Assembly: GCA_947164865.1 (NCBI GenBank)
Contig: CAMUYA010000031.1
Coordinates: forward strand, 1 to 33,215
Source of the DNA: an uncultured Lachnospiraceae bacterium
GTDB taxonomy: Bacteria; Bacillota; Clostridia; Lachnospirales; Lachnospiraceae
Reading direction: 5' to 3'
DNA length: 33,215 nucleotides
The notes beneath the pieces are model-generated. The model searched no databases. It was not told where the DNA came from and was given only the letters and a program-made list of their open reading frames with translations. A program made the translations under genes and the position numbers. Below are positions 7,780 to 15,919 of the stretch, piece by piece (within the stretch, counting starts at the first letter, position 1; each line of letters opens with the position of its first letter).

Positions 7780-8095
7780 TCAGCTTCTCTGCAGGGCTTT
7801 AAGTTTTTCAATTTCCCTTTTTAAGCTTTCGTTTTCAGCTTCAAGGCGCTGTCTTTCTGCTTCTCCTTCTTTAAGACCTTCTTGTCTGCCTTCCTCTTTG
7901 AACATATTCATGGTTTCAGCTTCATCATATTCTGTCAGGCACATGATCTTTACCTCCATAAGGTATTTAGTCCTGCGGGCGATACGCCCTCAAATGTTCG
8001 AAGTTCTCAGAAATATGATTCCCACAGTGATCTCGCAGGAAGAATGATTGAATGATACCACCGAAAGCGAAGAAAGTACAGATGGTAGATTTCAC
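7780..8095 (-). pseudogene. Remnant of an Rpn-family recombination-promoting nuclease (PD-(D/E)XK) gene
   Basis: Only the C-terminal third is readable. The last piece is an open frame at 7944-7780 (54 aa, MCLTEYDEAETMNMFKEEGR, then a Glu/Lys coiled coil). Upstream in the same frame comes RRTKYLMEVKI. Then a one-base insertion near 7978-7984 shifts the reading to GNHISENFEHLRAYR and FFLRDHC. That order (NFEHLRAYR, RRTKYLMEVKIMCLTEYDE) is the C-terminal pattern I know from Rpn-family putative transposases of Lachnospiraceae. The nuclease core is missing and a stop closes the frame just beyond 8095. The 54-aa tail has a fortuitous GGAGGT before its ATG, so a short peptide could still be made. 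Family assignment is from memory. Confidence 0.6.
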
Positions 8096-8155
8096 AATTT
8101 GACCTTATGAAATTTTGTTTATTGTGTATAAAGTGAGACGTAAAGAAACCGCCAG

Positions 8156-8794
8156 CTATTGTTCCAGGATATCCTCAGGTTCGCAATGCAGAGCCCGGGA
8201 AATCCTGAGAATATAATCGACTTTTGCGTTGTTGATGTTTTTCTGTTTTTGCTCGTACTGCTGAATAGTGCGGACGGGTATCCCGGTTATTGAGGATAAT
8301 TCACTCTGACTGATGCCCGCATAAGAGCGGACACGCTTGAGCATCGAGAGATTTTTTTCATCAAGGCGCATATTATCAAGTTCTATAACAAAATGGGATA
8401 TATCCAGTTCATGGAATTTCCTATACATTAACAGAATGCATTCAATTCCGATGCATTCTGTTATTTTTTTGAAGGAAACATTCTTTTCCCACTGATAATA
8501 TGCAAGAACCCAGCCTAGCCAGTACTCGGGACTTCGGGAAATGCGGCCGGAAGGTTCAGGAAAAGATGCACCCGGTTCATTCGTGCTGATGATCTCTCTT
8601 GCCAGCTCTATACCTGACATGCCTGCTATTGTCTTCGAATCTCCGTGTTCAAATCTCTTTGAGATCACAGAGCTTAGGAAAAGGGTATAGAATACTTCGA
8701 GCTTATACATACAGTCATTTACGGCGTAATCAAACATGTTCGCCAGGCTGATCCTCGCTTTATTCAGTAATGTTCCGTCGTATGCGTTCATCAT
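8156..8794 (-). CDS. XRE-family helix-turn-helix antitoxin/repressor of the DUF3990 system
   Basis: A 212-aa protein. Residues 1-150 are helical and contain RSPEYWLGWVLAYYQWEKN at about 87-105. The C-terminal part (about 152-208) is a classic XRE HTH: LKRVRSYAGISQSELSSITG, then VRTIQQYEQKQKNIN. It begins 35 bases inside the end of the toxin gene (start 8794, toxin stop 8760), so the two are co-transcribed and probably translationally coupled. Toxin-first order resembles HigBA-type modules. The HTH is the obvious candidate to bind the palindrome at 9469-9484. The toxin-binding role of the N-terminal region is inference. Confidence 0.75.
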   Translation of the reverse strand: MMNAYDGTLLNKARISLANMFDYAVNDCMYKLEVFYTLFLSSVISKRFEHGDSKTIAGMSGIELAREIISTNEPGASFPEPSGRISRSPEYWLGWVLAYYQWEKNVSFKKITECIGIECILLMYRKFHELDISHFVIELDNMRLDEKNLSMLKRVRSYAGISQSELSSITGIPVRTIQQYEQKQKNINNAKVDYILRISRALHCEPEDILEQ

Positions 8795-9458
8795 CTTCTT
8801 TTATTTCCTCGTCAAGAAGCTGCATTATATACAGATCGCCGCGCTTCCATTTTTCATTTCGCATGTCATGACATTGTTTGCGCGCCTTGCTATCCCTGTT
8901 TTCTTTTCTCGGATACCAAAGCAAACTGCTGACAGGTTCAGCATTGATAAACCGGATGTTGTCAAAAGCCCTTTTGCTTTTAAGGACTATTTGTTCTCCA
9001 AGGTTTCCGAGGAGCATGGCACGGGATAATGTTTTCAAAGAGATCGTGTTGTTCAGAAAATCCTGCGCAAATGAAAAGTAGCTGTCATCAGCCCGGTATC
9101 CTATGATAATATCATAGCTTTCATAGTCGGGAAGAAAGTTTGACAGAAGGTAGCTTTTCGCTTCATTTCCGAAATCCGATTGAATGTCAAATTGCCTATT
9201 GTTAACAAGTATAGCCAGCCAGTGAAGTATAGTGTATTCCTTTGAATTGAGATTCAGAATGGAAAGGTTTTTAGTGTTCAGCTTGTATTTGTTTGCAAAC
9301 CCGTCCCTGTCTTTTGAAACGGCCCATTCTCTTGCAAGCTCGGGGCTTTCGGTACAATAAAATCCTCTGCCGTAGTCATTGTACGGTTTCCCTGCTCCGA
9401 AAATAGGAGTCTCTATTATTTTTTCAGAACCGTGAAATATTGTGATCTCGTTTTTCAT
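8760..9458 (-). CDS. DUF3990 domain toxin (ADP-ribosyltransferase-like)
   Basis: A 232-aa cytoplasmic protein with the DUF3990 pattern at the N-terminus: IFHGS at residues 7-11 (H9) and NDYGRGFYCTESPELAREWA at 27-46. A possible catalytic Glu lies in LGEQIVLKSKRAFDN (E155). DUF3990 belongs to the ADP-ribosyltransferase superfamily, and members sit beside XRE or DUF3791 genes as toxin-antitoxin modules. A toxin that modifies a cellular target with ADP-ribose is therefore the best guess; the target is unknown. It is first in a two-gene unit. Between the -10 box and its ATG there are only 6 bases, so the transcript may be leaderless. Confidence 0.75.
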   Translation of the reverse strand: MKNEITIFHGSEKIIETPIFGAGKPYNDYGRGFYCTESPELAREWAVSKDRDGFANKYKLNTKNLSILNLNSKEYTILHWLAILVNNRQFDIQSDFGNEAKSYLLSNFLPDYESYDIIIGYRADDSYFSFAQDFLNNTISLKTLSRAMLLGNLGEQIVLKSKRAFDNIRFINAEPVSSLLWYPRKENRDSKARKQCHDMRNEKWKRGDLYIMQLLDEEIKEDDERIRRNITE

Positions 9459-9464
9459 AGTTAA

Positions 9465-9494
9465 ACTATACTCCTACAGGAGTACACAAGTCAA
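9465..9494 (-). promoter_or_regulatory. Promoter and palindromic operator of the DUF3990/XRE module
   Basis: On the minus strand: TTGACT (9494-9489), an 18-base spacer, TATAGT (9470-9465). Nearly the whole spacer is a perfect 6-4-6 palindrome, TACTCC-TACA-GGAGTA at 9469-9484, which overlaps the first bases of the -10. A second palindrome AGTT-A-AACT (9459-9467) covers the -10 and start region. This is where an autorepressing antitoxin would be expected to bind. The predicted start falls on or next to the toxin ATG at 9458. Confidence 0.65.
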
Positions 9495-9590
9495 CTTTAA
9501 CTTTGCGTCACCAAGCCATTTAGGCCTCACAAACCCAGCTGTTTTTTTCTGCTTGTTCTTTTTGGGGTTATGTCTTAAAATTATAGTGTT

Positions 9591-10280
9591 ATGAGAAAAA
9601 GAGATTATTTTAATATTCCCAACATGATGGGCTATTTCAGGATACTGATGCTGCCCGTTTTCATGATCTTCTACCTCAGAGTTGAACAGATCGGTGACAG
9701 GTACTATTTCATTGCACTGATCGCACTTCTTCTCTCGATACTGTCGGATCTGTTCGACGGTAAGATCGCCAGAAAATTCGATATGGTAACGGATTGGGGC
9801 AAGATGCTCGACCCCATCGCAGACAAGCTGACACAGGGTGTCCTTGCGATCACTCTCGGGATCAGGATCACGGAAAAGATCGGATATCCGCTCATGTGGA
9901 TCTTCCTTGGGATCTTTCTTATAAAGGAACTCTACCAGGGACTGATGGGGCTCTACATCATTAAGAAAAAGAATTTCGTACAGGCCGCCAAATGGTTTGG
10001 CAAATTCTCAACGGGCGGAATAGATATGACATTCTTTGCCCTGCTCTTATTCCCCAACATCCCCAATCATGTGGTGTCCATTTTGTGCTGGATGATAATA
10101 CTTGTCATCCTGTATGCGTTTTTCTGTTACGGCCTTTATCATATAGGGATCCTTAACGATAAGCCCACGTGGAAGCAGCAGGTAAAGATCCAGATCGGAG
10201 TTGGAGCGGTATTTATTCTTATCCATGTAGCGATAATGGTTTACATAATTTTGGGATTCTACGGAATCAGATTATTCTGA
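9591..10280 (+). CDS. CDP-alcohol phosphatidyltransferase (PgsA-like)
   Basis: An integral membrane enzyme of the CDP-alcohol phosphatidyltransferase family, which joins CDP-diacylglycerol to an alcohol such as glycerol-3-phosphate. The complete signature D-x2-D-G-x2-A-R-x8-G-x3-D-x3-D is present in LSDLFDGKIARKFDM..DWGKMLDPIAD (about residues 46-75). About six hydrophobic helices follow the family layout; 229 aa is slightly longer than typical PgsA (about 180-200 aa), with extra C-terminal helices. PgsA (phosphatidylglycerophosphate synthase) is most likely, but cardiolipin or inositol-phosphate branches cannot be excluded. No good ribosome site is visible before the ATG. pyrE follows 21 bases downstream. 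Confidence 0.85.
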   Translation: MRKRDYFNIPNMMGYFRILMLPVFMIFYLRVEQIGDRYYFIALIALLLSILSDLFDGKIARKFDMVTDWGKMLDPIADKLTQGVLAITLGIRITEKIGYPLMWIFLGIFLIKELYQGLMGLYIIKKKNFVQAAKWFGKFSTGGIDMTFFALLLFPNIPNHVVSILCWMIILVILYAFFCYGLYHIGILNDKPTWKQQVKIQIGVGAVFILIHVAIMVYIILGFYGIRLF

Positions 10281-10301
10281 CAGAGAGGCGGCAGATATAA
10301 T

Positions 10302-10979
10302 ATGGAACAGTACAAGCAGGAATTTATTGAATTTATGGTGGAGAGCAAGGTCCTTAAATTCGGCGACTTCACCTTAAAGAGCGGACGTAAATCCCCTTTC
10401 TTTATGAATGCGGGAGCGTATGTTACGGGAAGCCAGTTAAAGAAACTGGGTGAATACTACGCAAAAGCTATCCACGCAGCCTACGGCGATGATTTTGATG
10501 TGCTCTTCGGGCCTGCATATAAGGGTATCCCCATCAGCGTTGTGACAGCCATCGCGTTCAGCGAGCTATACGGGAAAGAGGTCAGATATTGTTCCGACCG
10601 CAAGGAAGAGAAGGATCACGGAGCCGATAAGGGAAGCTTTCTGGGAAGTGCACTTAAGGACGGCGACAGAGTTGTTATGATAGAGGATGTCACCACATCG
10701 GGTAAATCGATGGAAGAGACAGTGCCCAAGGTAAGGGGGGCTGCCGATGTAAAGATAGTCGGCCTGATGGTTTCTTTAAACCGCATGGAAAAGGGGCTTG
10801 GAGGCGAGAAGAGCGCCCTCGAGGAAATAAAGGATACATACGGTTTTCCGACAAATGCAATAGTTTCTATGGCGGATGTCGTCGAAGTATTGTATAATAA
10901 ACCTTGCAGGGGAGAAATATTGATAGACGATACGCTTAAGGCGGCGATAGATAAGTATTATGAGCAATACGGAGCTTAA
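10302..10979 (+). CDS. pyrE: Orotate phosphoribosyltransferase
   Basis: Converts orotate and PRPP to orotidine-5'-phosphate in de novo UMP synthesis; cytoplasmic dimer. At 225 aa it is full length for the family. The PRPP-binding signature VVMIEDVTTSGKS is at about 126-138, and the substrate loop FGDFTLKSGRKSPFFMNAG at about 20-38. FGPAYKGIPI and the flexible loop RKEEKDHG are also present. It stands apart from other pyr genes in this window, sharing a unit with the phosphatidyltransferase upstream. It ends 19 bases before the next small membrane gene, whose ribosome site (AAAGGAGG) lies just past its stop. Confidence 0.95.
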   Translation: MEQYKQEFIEFMVESKVLKFGDFTLKSGRKSPFFMNAGAYVTGSQLKKLGEYYAKAIHAAYGDDFDVLFGPAYKGIPISVVTAIAFSELYGKEVRYCSDRKEEKDHGADKGSFLGSALKDGDRVVMIEDVTTSGKSMEETVPKVRGAADVKIVGLMVSLNRMEKGLGGEKSALEEIKDTYGFPTNAIVSMADVVEVLYNKPCRGEILIDDTLKAAIDKYYEQYGA

Positions 10980-10998
10980 AAGCTCAAAGGAGGCCGGA

Positions 10999-11151
10999 AT
11001 GAAGGAAGATATCTACAAGTCCATGAACAACATCGGAAGCGGAAATATTGCAGTAGGTGCGGTGCTCATAGTTCTTGCCGTAGCAGCCGGAGTGCTTGCA
11101 ATCGTATCCGGTGCAAAGCTTCTTGCAAAGAAAGATAATCTGCTGTTCTAA
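10999..11151 (+). CDS. Small single-pass membrane protein (50 aa)
   Basis: A 50-aa product: a short charged N-terminus (MKEDIYKSMNNIGSGN), one transmembrane helix (about 16-40, VGAVLIVLAVAAGVLAIVSGAKLL) and a basic tail. I chose the ATG at 10999 because AAAGGAGG at 10986-10993 precedes it with good spacing. An in-frame upstream ATG at 10960 lies inside pyrE and lacks a ribosome site. Its stop codon sits in the loop of the transcription terminator at 11137-11170, so it is the last gene of the phosphatidyltransferase-pyrE unit. It is followed by the DUF6142 membrane gene, with which it may be functionally linked. No named family recognised. Confidence 0.7.
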   Translation: MKEDIYKSMNNIGSGNIAVGAVLIVLAVAAGVLAIVSGAKLLAKKDNLLF

Positions 11152-11170
11152 AAGGACAGCAGATTTTTTA
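11137..11170 (+). terminator. Intrinsic terminator overlapping the end of the small membrane gene
   Basis: AATCTGCTGT (11137-11146) pairs with ACAGCAGATT (11156-11165), followed by TTTTTA. The 9-base loop contains the TAA stop (11149-11151). A ribosome terminating there would cover the stem. Confidence 0.85.
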
Positions 11171-11203
11171 GTTATGTAACCTTTTATTCCCGGAGACCCG
11201 ATC

Positions 11204-11512
11204 TTGAAAAGACATTTTATCTTCACCAACAAAAAGCATCCGTTGATCGCCATAATGTCCACGATCCTCGGCGGCATAAGCGTACTTTCTTTTGCTTTCG
11301 GGATAATAAGGAGTTTTGTTCTCTCGGGAGAGATCCCCGGAAGGTTCGGATTCGCCGGAGCGCTGGCGGTTCTGTATGCGATAACGGGGCTTATCTTATC
11401 GCTCATCAGCTTTAAGAAAAAGGAATCATTCCACTTGTTCGCGGTGATAGGAGTTGTGCTCAACGCCGTAAGCCTGCTGGTGGCAGGGTTTCTGCTATGG
11501 CTCCCTGAATGA
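11204..11512 (+). CDS. DUF6142 family membrane protein
   Basis: A 102-aa protein with three hydrophobic helices, starting KRHFIFTNKKHPLIAIMSTILGG. This matches the DUF6142 pattern I know from Lachnospiraceae: a basic FTNKKH start, then helices ending in FKKKESFHLFAVIGVVLNAV. Function is unknown. The start is TTG at 11204, preceded by CGGAG at about 9 bases; no ATG gives the N-terminal homology. It lies downstream of a strong terminator, so it is expressed by read-through or from an unseen promoter. The 100 bases after it hold no gene. Confidence 0.7.
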   Translation: MKRHFIFTNKKHPLIAIMSTILGGISVLSFAFGIIRSFVLSGEIPGRFGFAGALAVLYAITGLILSLISFKKKESFHLFAVIGVVLNAVSLLVAGFLLWLPE

Positions 11513-11612
11513 CGCGCACTGCAGGAAAGTATGCAGCATCGCTAAGATCGCATAATAGAATTGATAATATAAAAGAATAATAAAGAATTTATCACAGGAT
11601 CAAGGAATCAAA

Positions 11613-13694
11613 ATGGATTTGGAAATACTCACGGAGCGCAGGCAGCTCTCAACAGAGAGGCTTGCGGAAAAAAAAAAAGAGACGGAAGCAGGCGAGACGG
11701 CCATCACAAAGCCCTATTCCGATTATTTTAGGGTTTGCGCCGACTTCATGCTGCTTGCGGATGAGACATGGGATATCGTATCTTCGGGCGCTTTGAAGAA
11801 AATGACCGTGAATGAGCTCGCAGAGCTTAATGACAGATTATATGATGATGTAACGGAAAAAAATTACGAGCGCAGTTACTCCGAGCCCGCATTTGCCGTA
11901 AAACAGTTCGGCGAAGAATACGGGAAGATCCTCTGTGCGCTTTATTTTGAGCTGAGGAGAAGCATAGGAGCCGTTTATGAAGGCGATCTTGAGGGACTTA
12001 TTATCAGACAGGAGCTGCTTCTTGAGGTATACGGCCTTTTTGAGGAAGCCGCAAAAGGTGAGTCCGGAGAGAATAAAGGAGAGCTACCCAAGGCGTCCGA
12101 GATCAAGGATGTGATCTACTGGTATTTCAGTGACTATGCCGATGTCACTTATGAAAAGCGTATTAAGTCGATGGTGGATACTTCCGAATGCAAATGGGCC
12201 GAGCTTGTAAAGGGTATTAATGATTTTTCGGATATAAGATACCTTTACGAGTATGGATACTACATCAGTGAGAATGAGATAGAGACCGCGAAGTTCATCG
12301 CTTCTTTGCCGGATGAAACCGTTAAAAAGATGGCGGACACATACACGGAAGGTTATCGCATCGGATTTGAAGTTACCGGCAAGGACCTTTCCATAAAGGA
12401 TACAGTGGAAATAGTTTATCCGGTCGGATTTGAAAGAATGGTCAAAGAAGCTGTCGCAAATTTTGACAGGATGGGATTAAAACCCGTGATCCGGTGGGCA
12501 AGGCTCTTCGGAGGAGAAGTGAATCGCCAGTATTATTACGATCACAAGGATGACCGTGCCCTCTATTTTGACAGGAATTATATCACGAGGGAACTTGAGT
12601 CTCTCCAGAATGCTTTTGAACAGTACAAGAAGCAGGCAAAGGGATACGCCGGGCCCGCGGTCATCGAGAGCTTCGGCGAAAAGGATTTTGATCCCGAGAT
12701 CAAAAAAGAGGCTCTGCATCTTTCCGATGAGCAGAATAAGCTCTTTGTCGATTATATGACCAGATACGGACAGATCCAGCGAGGCTACATCATCGAGGAG
12801 GAGCGCAGCTTTACCATAATAGCATTCCCTGTTCCCGAAATAAGGAGCGCACTTCCGGATAAATCCATAGAAGGATACAACAGATTTTTTGAAGAGATAA
12901 TAAAGGTCAACACTCTGGACTACAAGCTCTATCAGGGCATTCAGCAAAAGATCATAGATGCCCTCGACAAGGCAGAGTATGTGGAGGTGACCGGGCGAGG
13001 GGACAACCGCACCGATATCAAGGTTCACGTATGGCATCTTGATGATCCCGGAAAGCAGACAAAGTTCGAAAATTGCGTGGCGGATGTCAATATCCCGGTG
13101 GGAGAAGTGTTCACATCACCGGTACTCAAGGGCACGAACGGCAAGCTTCATGTTACGAAGGTATTCTTAAACGGCCTGGAGTTCCGGGATCTTGAGATCG
13201 ATTTCAAGGACGGAATGATAGAGCATGCCCGTTGCGGCAATTATGAGGACGAGGAAAAGAACAGCACTTACATTTCCGAGAACATTCTTTACCGCCACAA
13301 GACTCTTCCCATAGGTGAATTTGCCATAGGTACCAACACCACGGCATATACCGTAGCGAGAAAGTACGGAGTAGAGGCCAAGATGCCGATCCTTATAGCG
13401 GAAAAGACAGGTCCTCACTTTGCTGTGGGGGATACCTGCTATTCTCACGCGGAGGATATCAAAGTATACAATCCCGACGGCAAGGAAATAGTGTCAAGGA
13501 CCAATGAAATAGCGGAGAAGCGTCACAGCGATCCTTCCAAAGCCTATTTCAACTGCCATACGGATATCACGATCCCCTATGATGAACTGGGCGATATCGT
13601 GGCGGTATCGGAGGATGGAAACAGGACGTATATCATAAAAGAGGGGCATTTTGCTCTGGAAGGTACGGAAAAGCTTAACGAAGCACTGGAATAA
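11613..13694 (+). CDS. M29-type metal-dependent aminopeptidase with long N-terminal extension
   Basis: A cytoplasmic aminopeptidase of the peptidase M29 (AmpS/AmpT/PepS) type. It has 693 aa against about 410 for classical members; the extra 280 or so N-terminal residues resemble nothing I know. The C-terminal half keeps the likely metal ligands in the right order: E498 ([10 protein letters not shown]), E569 (GEFAIGTN), H602 (TGPHFAVGD), H649 and D651 (NCHTDITI). The spacing from E569 on is 33, 47 and 2 residues, slightly longer than in known structures. AAGGA lies 6 bases before the ATG. purE follows 23 bases after its stop, so it probably shares the purine transcript. Confidence 0.8.
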   Translation: MDLEILTERRQLSTERLAEKKKETEAGETAITKPYSDYFRVCADFMLLADETWDIVSSGALKKMTVNELAELNDRLYDDVTEKNYERSYSEPAFAVKQFGEEYGKILCALYFELRRSIGAVYEGDLEGLIIRQELLLEVYGLFEEAAKGESGENKGELPKASEIKDVIYWYFSDYADVTYEKRIKSMVDTSECKWAELVKGINDFSDIRYLYEYGYYISENEIETAKFIASLPDETVKKMADTYTEGYRIGFEVTGKDLSIKDTVEIVYPVGFERMVKEAVANFDRMGLKPVIRWARLFGGEVNRQYYYDHKDDRALYFDRNYITRELESLQNAFEQYKKQAKGYAGPAVIESFGEKDFDPEIKKEALHLSDEQNKLFVDYMTRYGQIQRGYIIEEERSFTIIAFPVPEIRSALPDKSIEGYNRFFEEIIKVNTLDYKLYQGIQQKIIDALDKAEYVEVTGRGDNRTDIKVHVWHLDDPGKQTKFENCVADVNIPVGEVFTSPVLKGTNGKLHVTKVFLNGLEFRDLEIDFKDGMIEHARCGNYEDEEKNSTYISENILYRHKTLPIGEFAIGTNTTAYTVARKYGVEAKMPILIAEKTGPHFAVGDTCYSHAEDIKVYNPDGKEIVSRTNEIAEKRHSDPSKAYFNCHTDITIPYDELGDIVAVSEDGNRTYIIKEGHFALEGTEKLNEALE

Positions 13695-13717
13695 GCAATG
13701 ATACAGGAGGCATTGAA

Positions 13718-14233
13718 ATGAGCGGAAAAGTCGGTATAGTGATGGGCAGCGATTCCGATATGCCCATAATGGCAAAGGCAGCGGAGATCCTCGATGAACT
13801 CGGGGTTCCCTACGAGATGACCATAATAAGCGCACACCGCGAGCCGGATGTATTTTTTGAGTACGCCAAGAGCGCGGAGGCAAAAGGATTCAAAGTGATA
13901 ATAGCGGGAGCGGGAATGGCTGCACATCTTCCGGGAATGTGCGCTGCAATATTCCCCATGCCGGTCATCGGCATACCGATGCACACCACATCTCTCGGAG
14001 GAAGGGATTCTCTCTATTCAATTGTGCAGATGCCTTCGGGAATACCCGTGGCAACGGTTGCTATTAACGGCGGAGCTAACGCCGGGCTTCTTGCAGCCAA
14101 GATCCTGGCCACATCCGACGAGGCACTTCTTGCTAAGCTCAAGGATTATTCCGAAAAGCTTAAAAAGCAGGTGGAGGCAAAGGATGCCAGGCTTAAGGAA
14201 ATAGGGTATAAAGAATACCTGAATAATAAATAA
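13718..14233 (+). CDS. purE: N5-carboxyaminoimidazole ribonucleotide mutase (class I PurE)
   Basis: Catalyses the carboxyl shift from N5-CAIR to CAIR in purine synthesis. It has 171 aa, a normal class I length. Signature residues are present: GSDSDMPIM (residues 10-18), the active-site SAHREP (about 38-43), [12 protein letters not shown] (about 62-73), and [38 protein letters not shown] lies 7 bases before ATG. PurK, its usual partner, is not in this window. It starts the pur cluster purE-purM-purN-purD. Confidence 0.96.
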   Translation: MSGKVGIVMGSDSDMPIMAKAAEILDELGVPYEMTIISAHREPDVFFEYAKSAEAKGFKVIIAGAGMAAHLPGMCAAIFPMPVIGIPMHTTSLGGRDSLYSIVQMPSGIPVATVAINGGANAGLLAAKILATSDEALLAKLKDYSEKLKKQVEAKDARLKEIGYKEYLNNK

Positions 14234-14270
14234 TATTCCATATCTTAATAAATTACAGGAGGTACAAGAA

Positions 14271-15302
14271 ATGGGACTTGATTACAAAAAAGCGGGGGTC
14301 GACCTTGAGGCGGGGTATCGCGCAGTCGAACTGATGACGGATTACGTCAAAGACACGGAGCGCCCTGAAGTGCTCGGAGGGATCGGAGGATTCTCGGGAG
14401 CATTTCTTGCAAGTGCATTCAAGAACATGGAAGAGCCGGTTCTTCTCTCCGGAACTGACGGAGTAGGAACAAAGCTTAAACTGGCATTTCTTCTTGACAA
14501 GCATGATACCGTGGGAATCGACGCGGTGGCAATGTGTGTTAACGACGTGGCGTGCGCAGGCGGGGAGCCTCTCTTTTTCCTTGACTATATCGCTTGCGGT
14601 AAAGTATATCCCGAAAAGATGGCTGCTATCGTAAAGGGAATCGCAGACGGCTGTAAGCAGGCGGGCTGTGCCCTTATCGGCGGTGAGACTGCAGAGCATC
14701 CCGGTCTTATGCCCAAGATCGAGTATGATGTTGCCGGATTCTGCGTAGGTGTGGCGGAGAAAAAGGATCTGATCACCGGCGAAAATATTAAATCCGGTGA
14801 TACTCTTATCGGTATTGCTTCCAACGGAGTTCACTCCAACGGATTCTCAATGGTAAGAAAGATCTTCAAGATGAAGAAGGAATATCTTGAGAAATATAAC
14901 GAAGACCTCGGAACCACCCTGGGAGAGGCTCTTCTTAAACCCACTATCATTTACGTTAAGGCTCTCAGATCCATCAAAGAGGCCGGCGTTACCATAAAGG
15001 GATGCAGCCATATCACAGGCGGCGGATTCTTTGAGAATATTCCCAGAATGCTTCCCGAAGGGATCAGAGCCCTCATCAAGAAAGACAGCTATGAAGTACC
15101 TCCTATTTTCAGACTTATGCAGAAGAAGGGCGAAGTTGAAGAGCAGCAGATGTACAACACCTTCAACATGGGTCTCGGAATGGTGCTTGCGGTAGATCCT
15201 CAGGATGCGGACAAGACCATCGCAGCCATCGAGGCAGCAGGCGAGAAAGCATTTGTCGTGGGAAGCTGCATTTCCGGCAAGAAGGGTGTTGACTTATGCT
15301 AA
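14271..15302 (+). CDS. purM: Phosphoribosylformylglycinamidine cyclo-ligase (AIR synthetase)
   Basis: ATP-dependent closure of FGAM to AIR, step five of purine synthesis. It has 343 aa, full length. Features include [12 protein letters not shown] near the start, the ATP-loop [56 protein letters not shown] and [10 protein letters not shown], all standard for PurM. The ribosome site is AGGAGG, 8 bases before ATG. The purN gene starts 7 bases before its stop codon, indicating translational coupling. Confidence 0.97.
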   Translation: MGLDYKKAGVDLEAGYRAVELMTDYVKDTERPEVLGGIGGFSGAFLASAFKNMEEPVLLSGTDGVGTKLKLAFLLDKHDTVGIDAVAMCVNDVACAGGEPLFFLDYIACGKVYPEKMAAIVKGIADGCKQAGCALIGGETAEHPGLMPKIEYDVAGFCVGVAEKKDLITGENIKSGDTLIGIASNGVHSNGFSMVRKIFKMKKEYLEKYNEDLGTTLGEALLKPTIIYVKALRSIKEAGVTIKGCSHITGGGFFENIPRMLPEGIRALIKKDSYEVPPIFRLMQKKGEVEEQQMYNTFNMGLGMVLAVDPQDADKTIAAIEAAGEKAFVVGSCISGKKGVDLC

Positions 15303-15919
15303 AGCTTTTGGTGTGCGTATCCGGCGGCGGAACAAATCTGCAGGCGATAATCGATTCTATCGCGGACGGCAGGATCACAAATGCCAAAATAGTGGGAGTG
15401 ATCTCAAACAATCCGGGCGTTAAAAGCCTGGAGCGGGCGGCGAATGCGGGGATTCCCGCCTGCGTGATCTCTCCGAAGGATTATGCGGACAGGGATGCAT
15501 TTAACAGGGCTTTTCTGGAGAAGGTTAAAGATACAGATCCGGATCTGGTGGTGCTCGCCGGTTTCCTGGTAAGGATCCCGGAGGAGTTCGTGAAGGAATA
15601 TTCCAACCGGATCGTCAATATTCATCCGTCACTGATACCTTCATTTTGCGGAGTGGGCTATTACGGGCTCAAAGTGCATGAGAGGGCGCTTGAGCGCGGA
15701 GTGAAGATAACCGGGGCAACGGTTCATTTCGTAAATGAAGGGATGGATGAAGGACCGATCATCGCGCAGAAAGCAGTGGAGGTGCTGGACGGGGATACGC
15801 CCGAAGTGCTTCAGCGGCGTGTGATGGAGCAGGCCGAGTGGGTGATACTTCCCAAGGCGATCGATGATATAGCAAACGGGCGCATCAGCGTTACAGACGG
15901 AAAGGTAGTAAGAATATAA
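15296..15919 (+). CDS. purN: Phosphoribosylglycinamide formyltransferase
   Basis: Transfers a formyl group from 10-formyl-tetrahydrofolate to GAR, giving FGAR. It has 207 aa, the normal length. The N-terminal phosphate loop is [14 protein letters not shown]. Catalytic residues lie in [13 protein letters not shown] (Asn and His) and in [14 protein letters not shown] (Asp). The family's usual PGxHA after the SLIPSF motif is replaced here by [15 protein letters not shown], a common variant. It overlaps purM by 7 bases and purD by 1 base. Its folate substrate links it loosely to folC at the left end of the window. Confidence 0.96.
   Translation: MLKLLVCVSGGGTNLQAIIDSIADGRITNAKIVGVISNNPGVKSLERAANAGIPACVISPKDYADRDAFNRAFLEKVKDTDPDLVVLAGFLVRIPEEFVKEYSNRIVNIHPSLIPSFCGVGYYGLKVHERALERGVKITGATVHFVNEGMDEGPIIAQKAVEVLDGDTPEVLQRRVMEQAEWVILPKAIDDIANGRISVTDGKVVRI

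Noticed and set aside
13695..13717. Possible purine riboswitch or PurR box before purE
   Set aside because: The gap is only 23 bases with a plain ribosome site; no structure or box is present.
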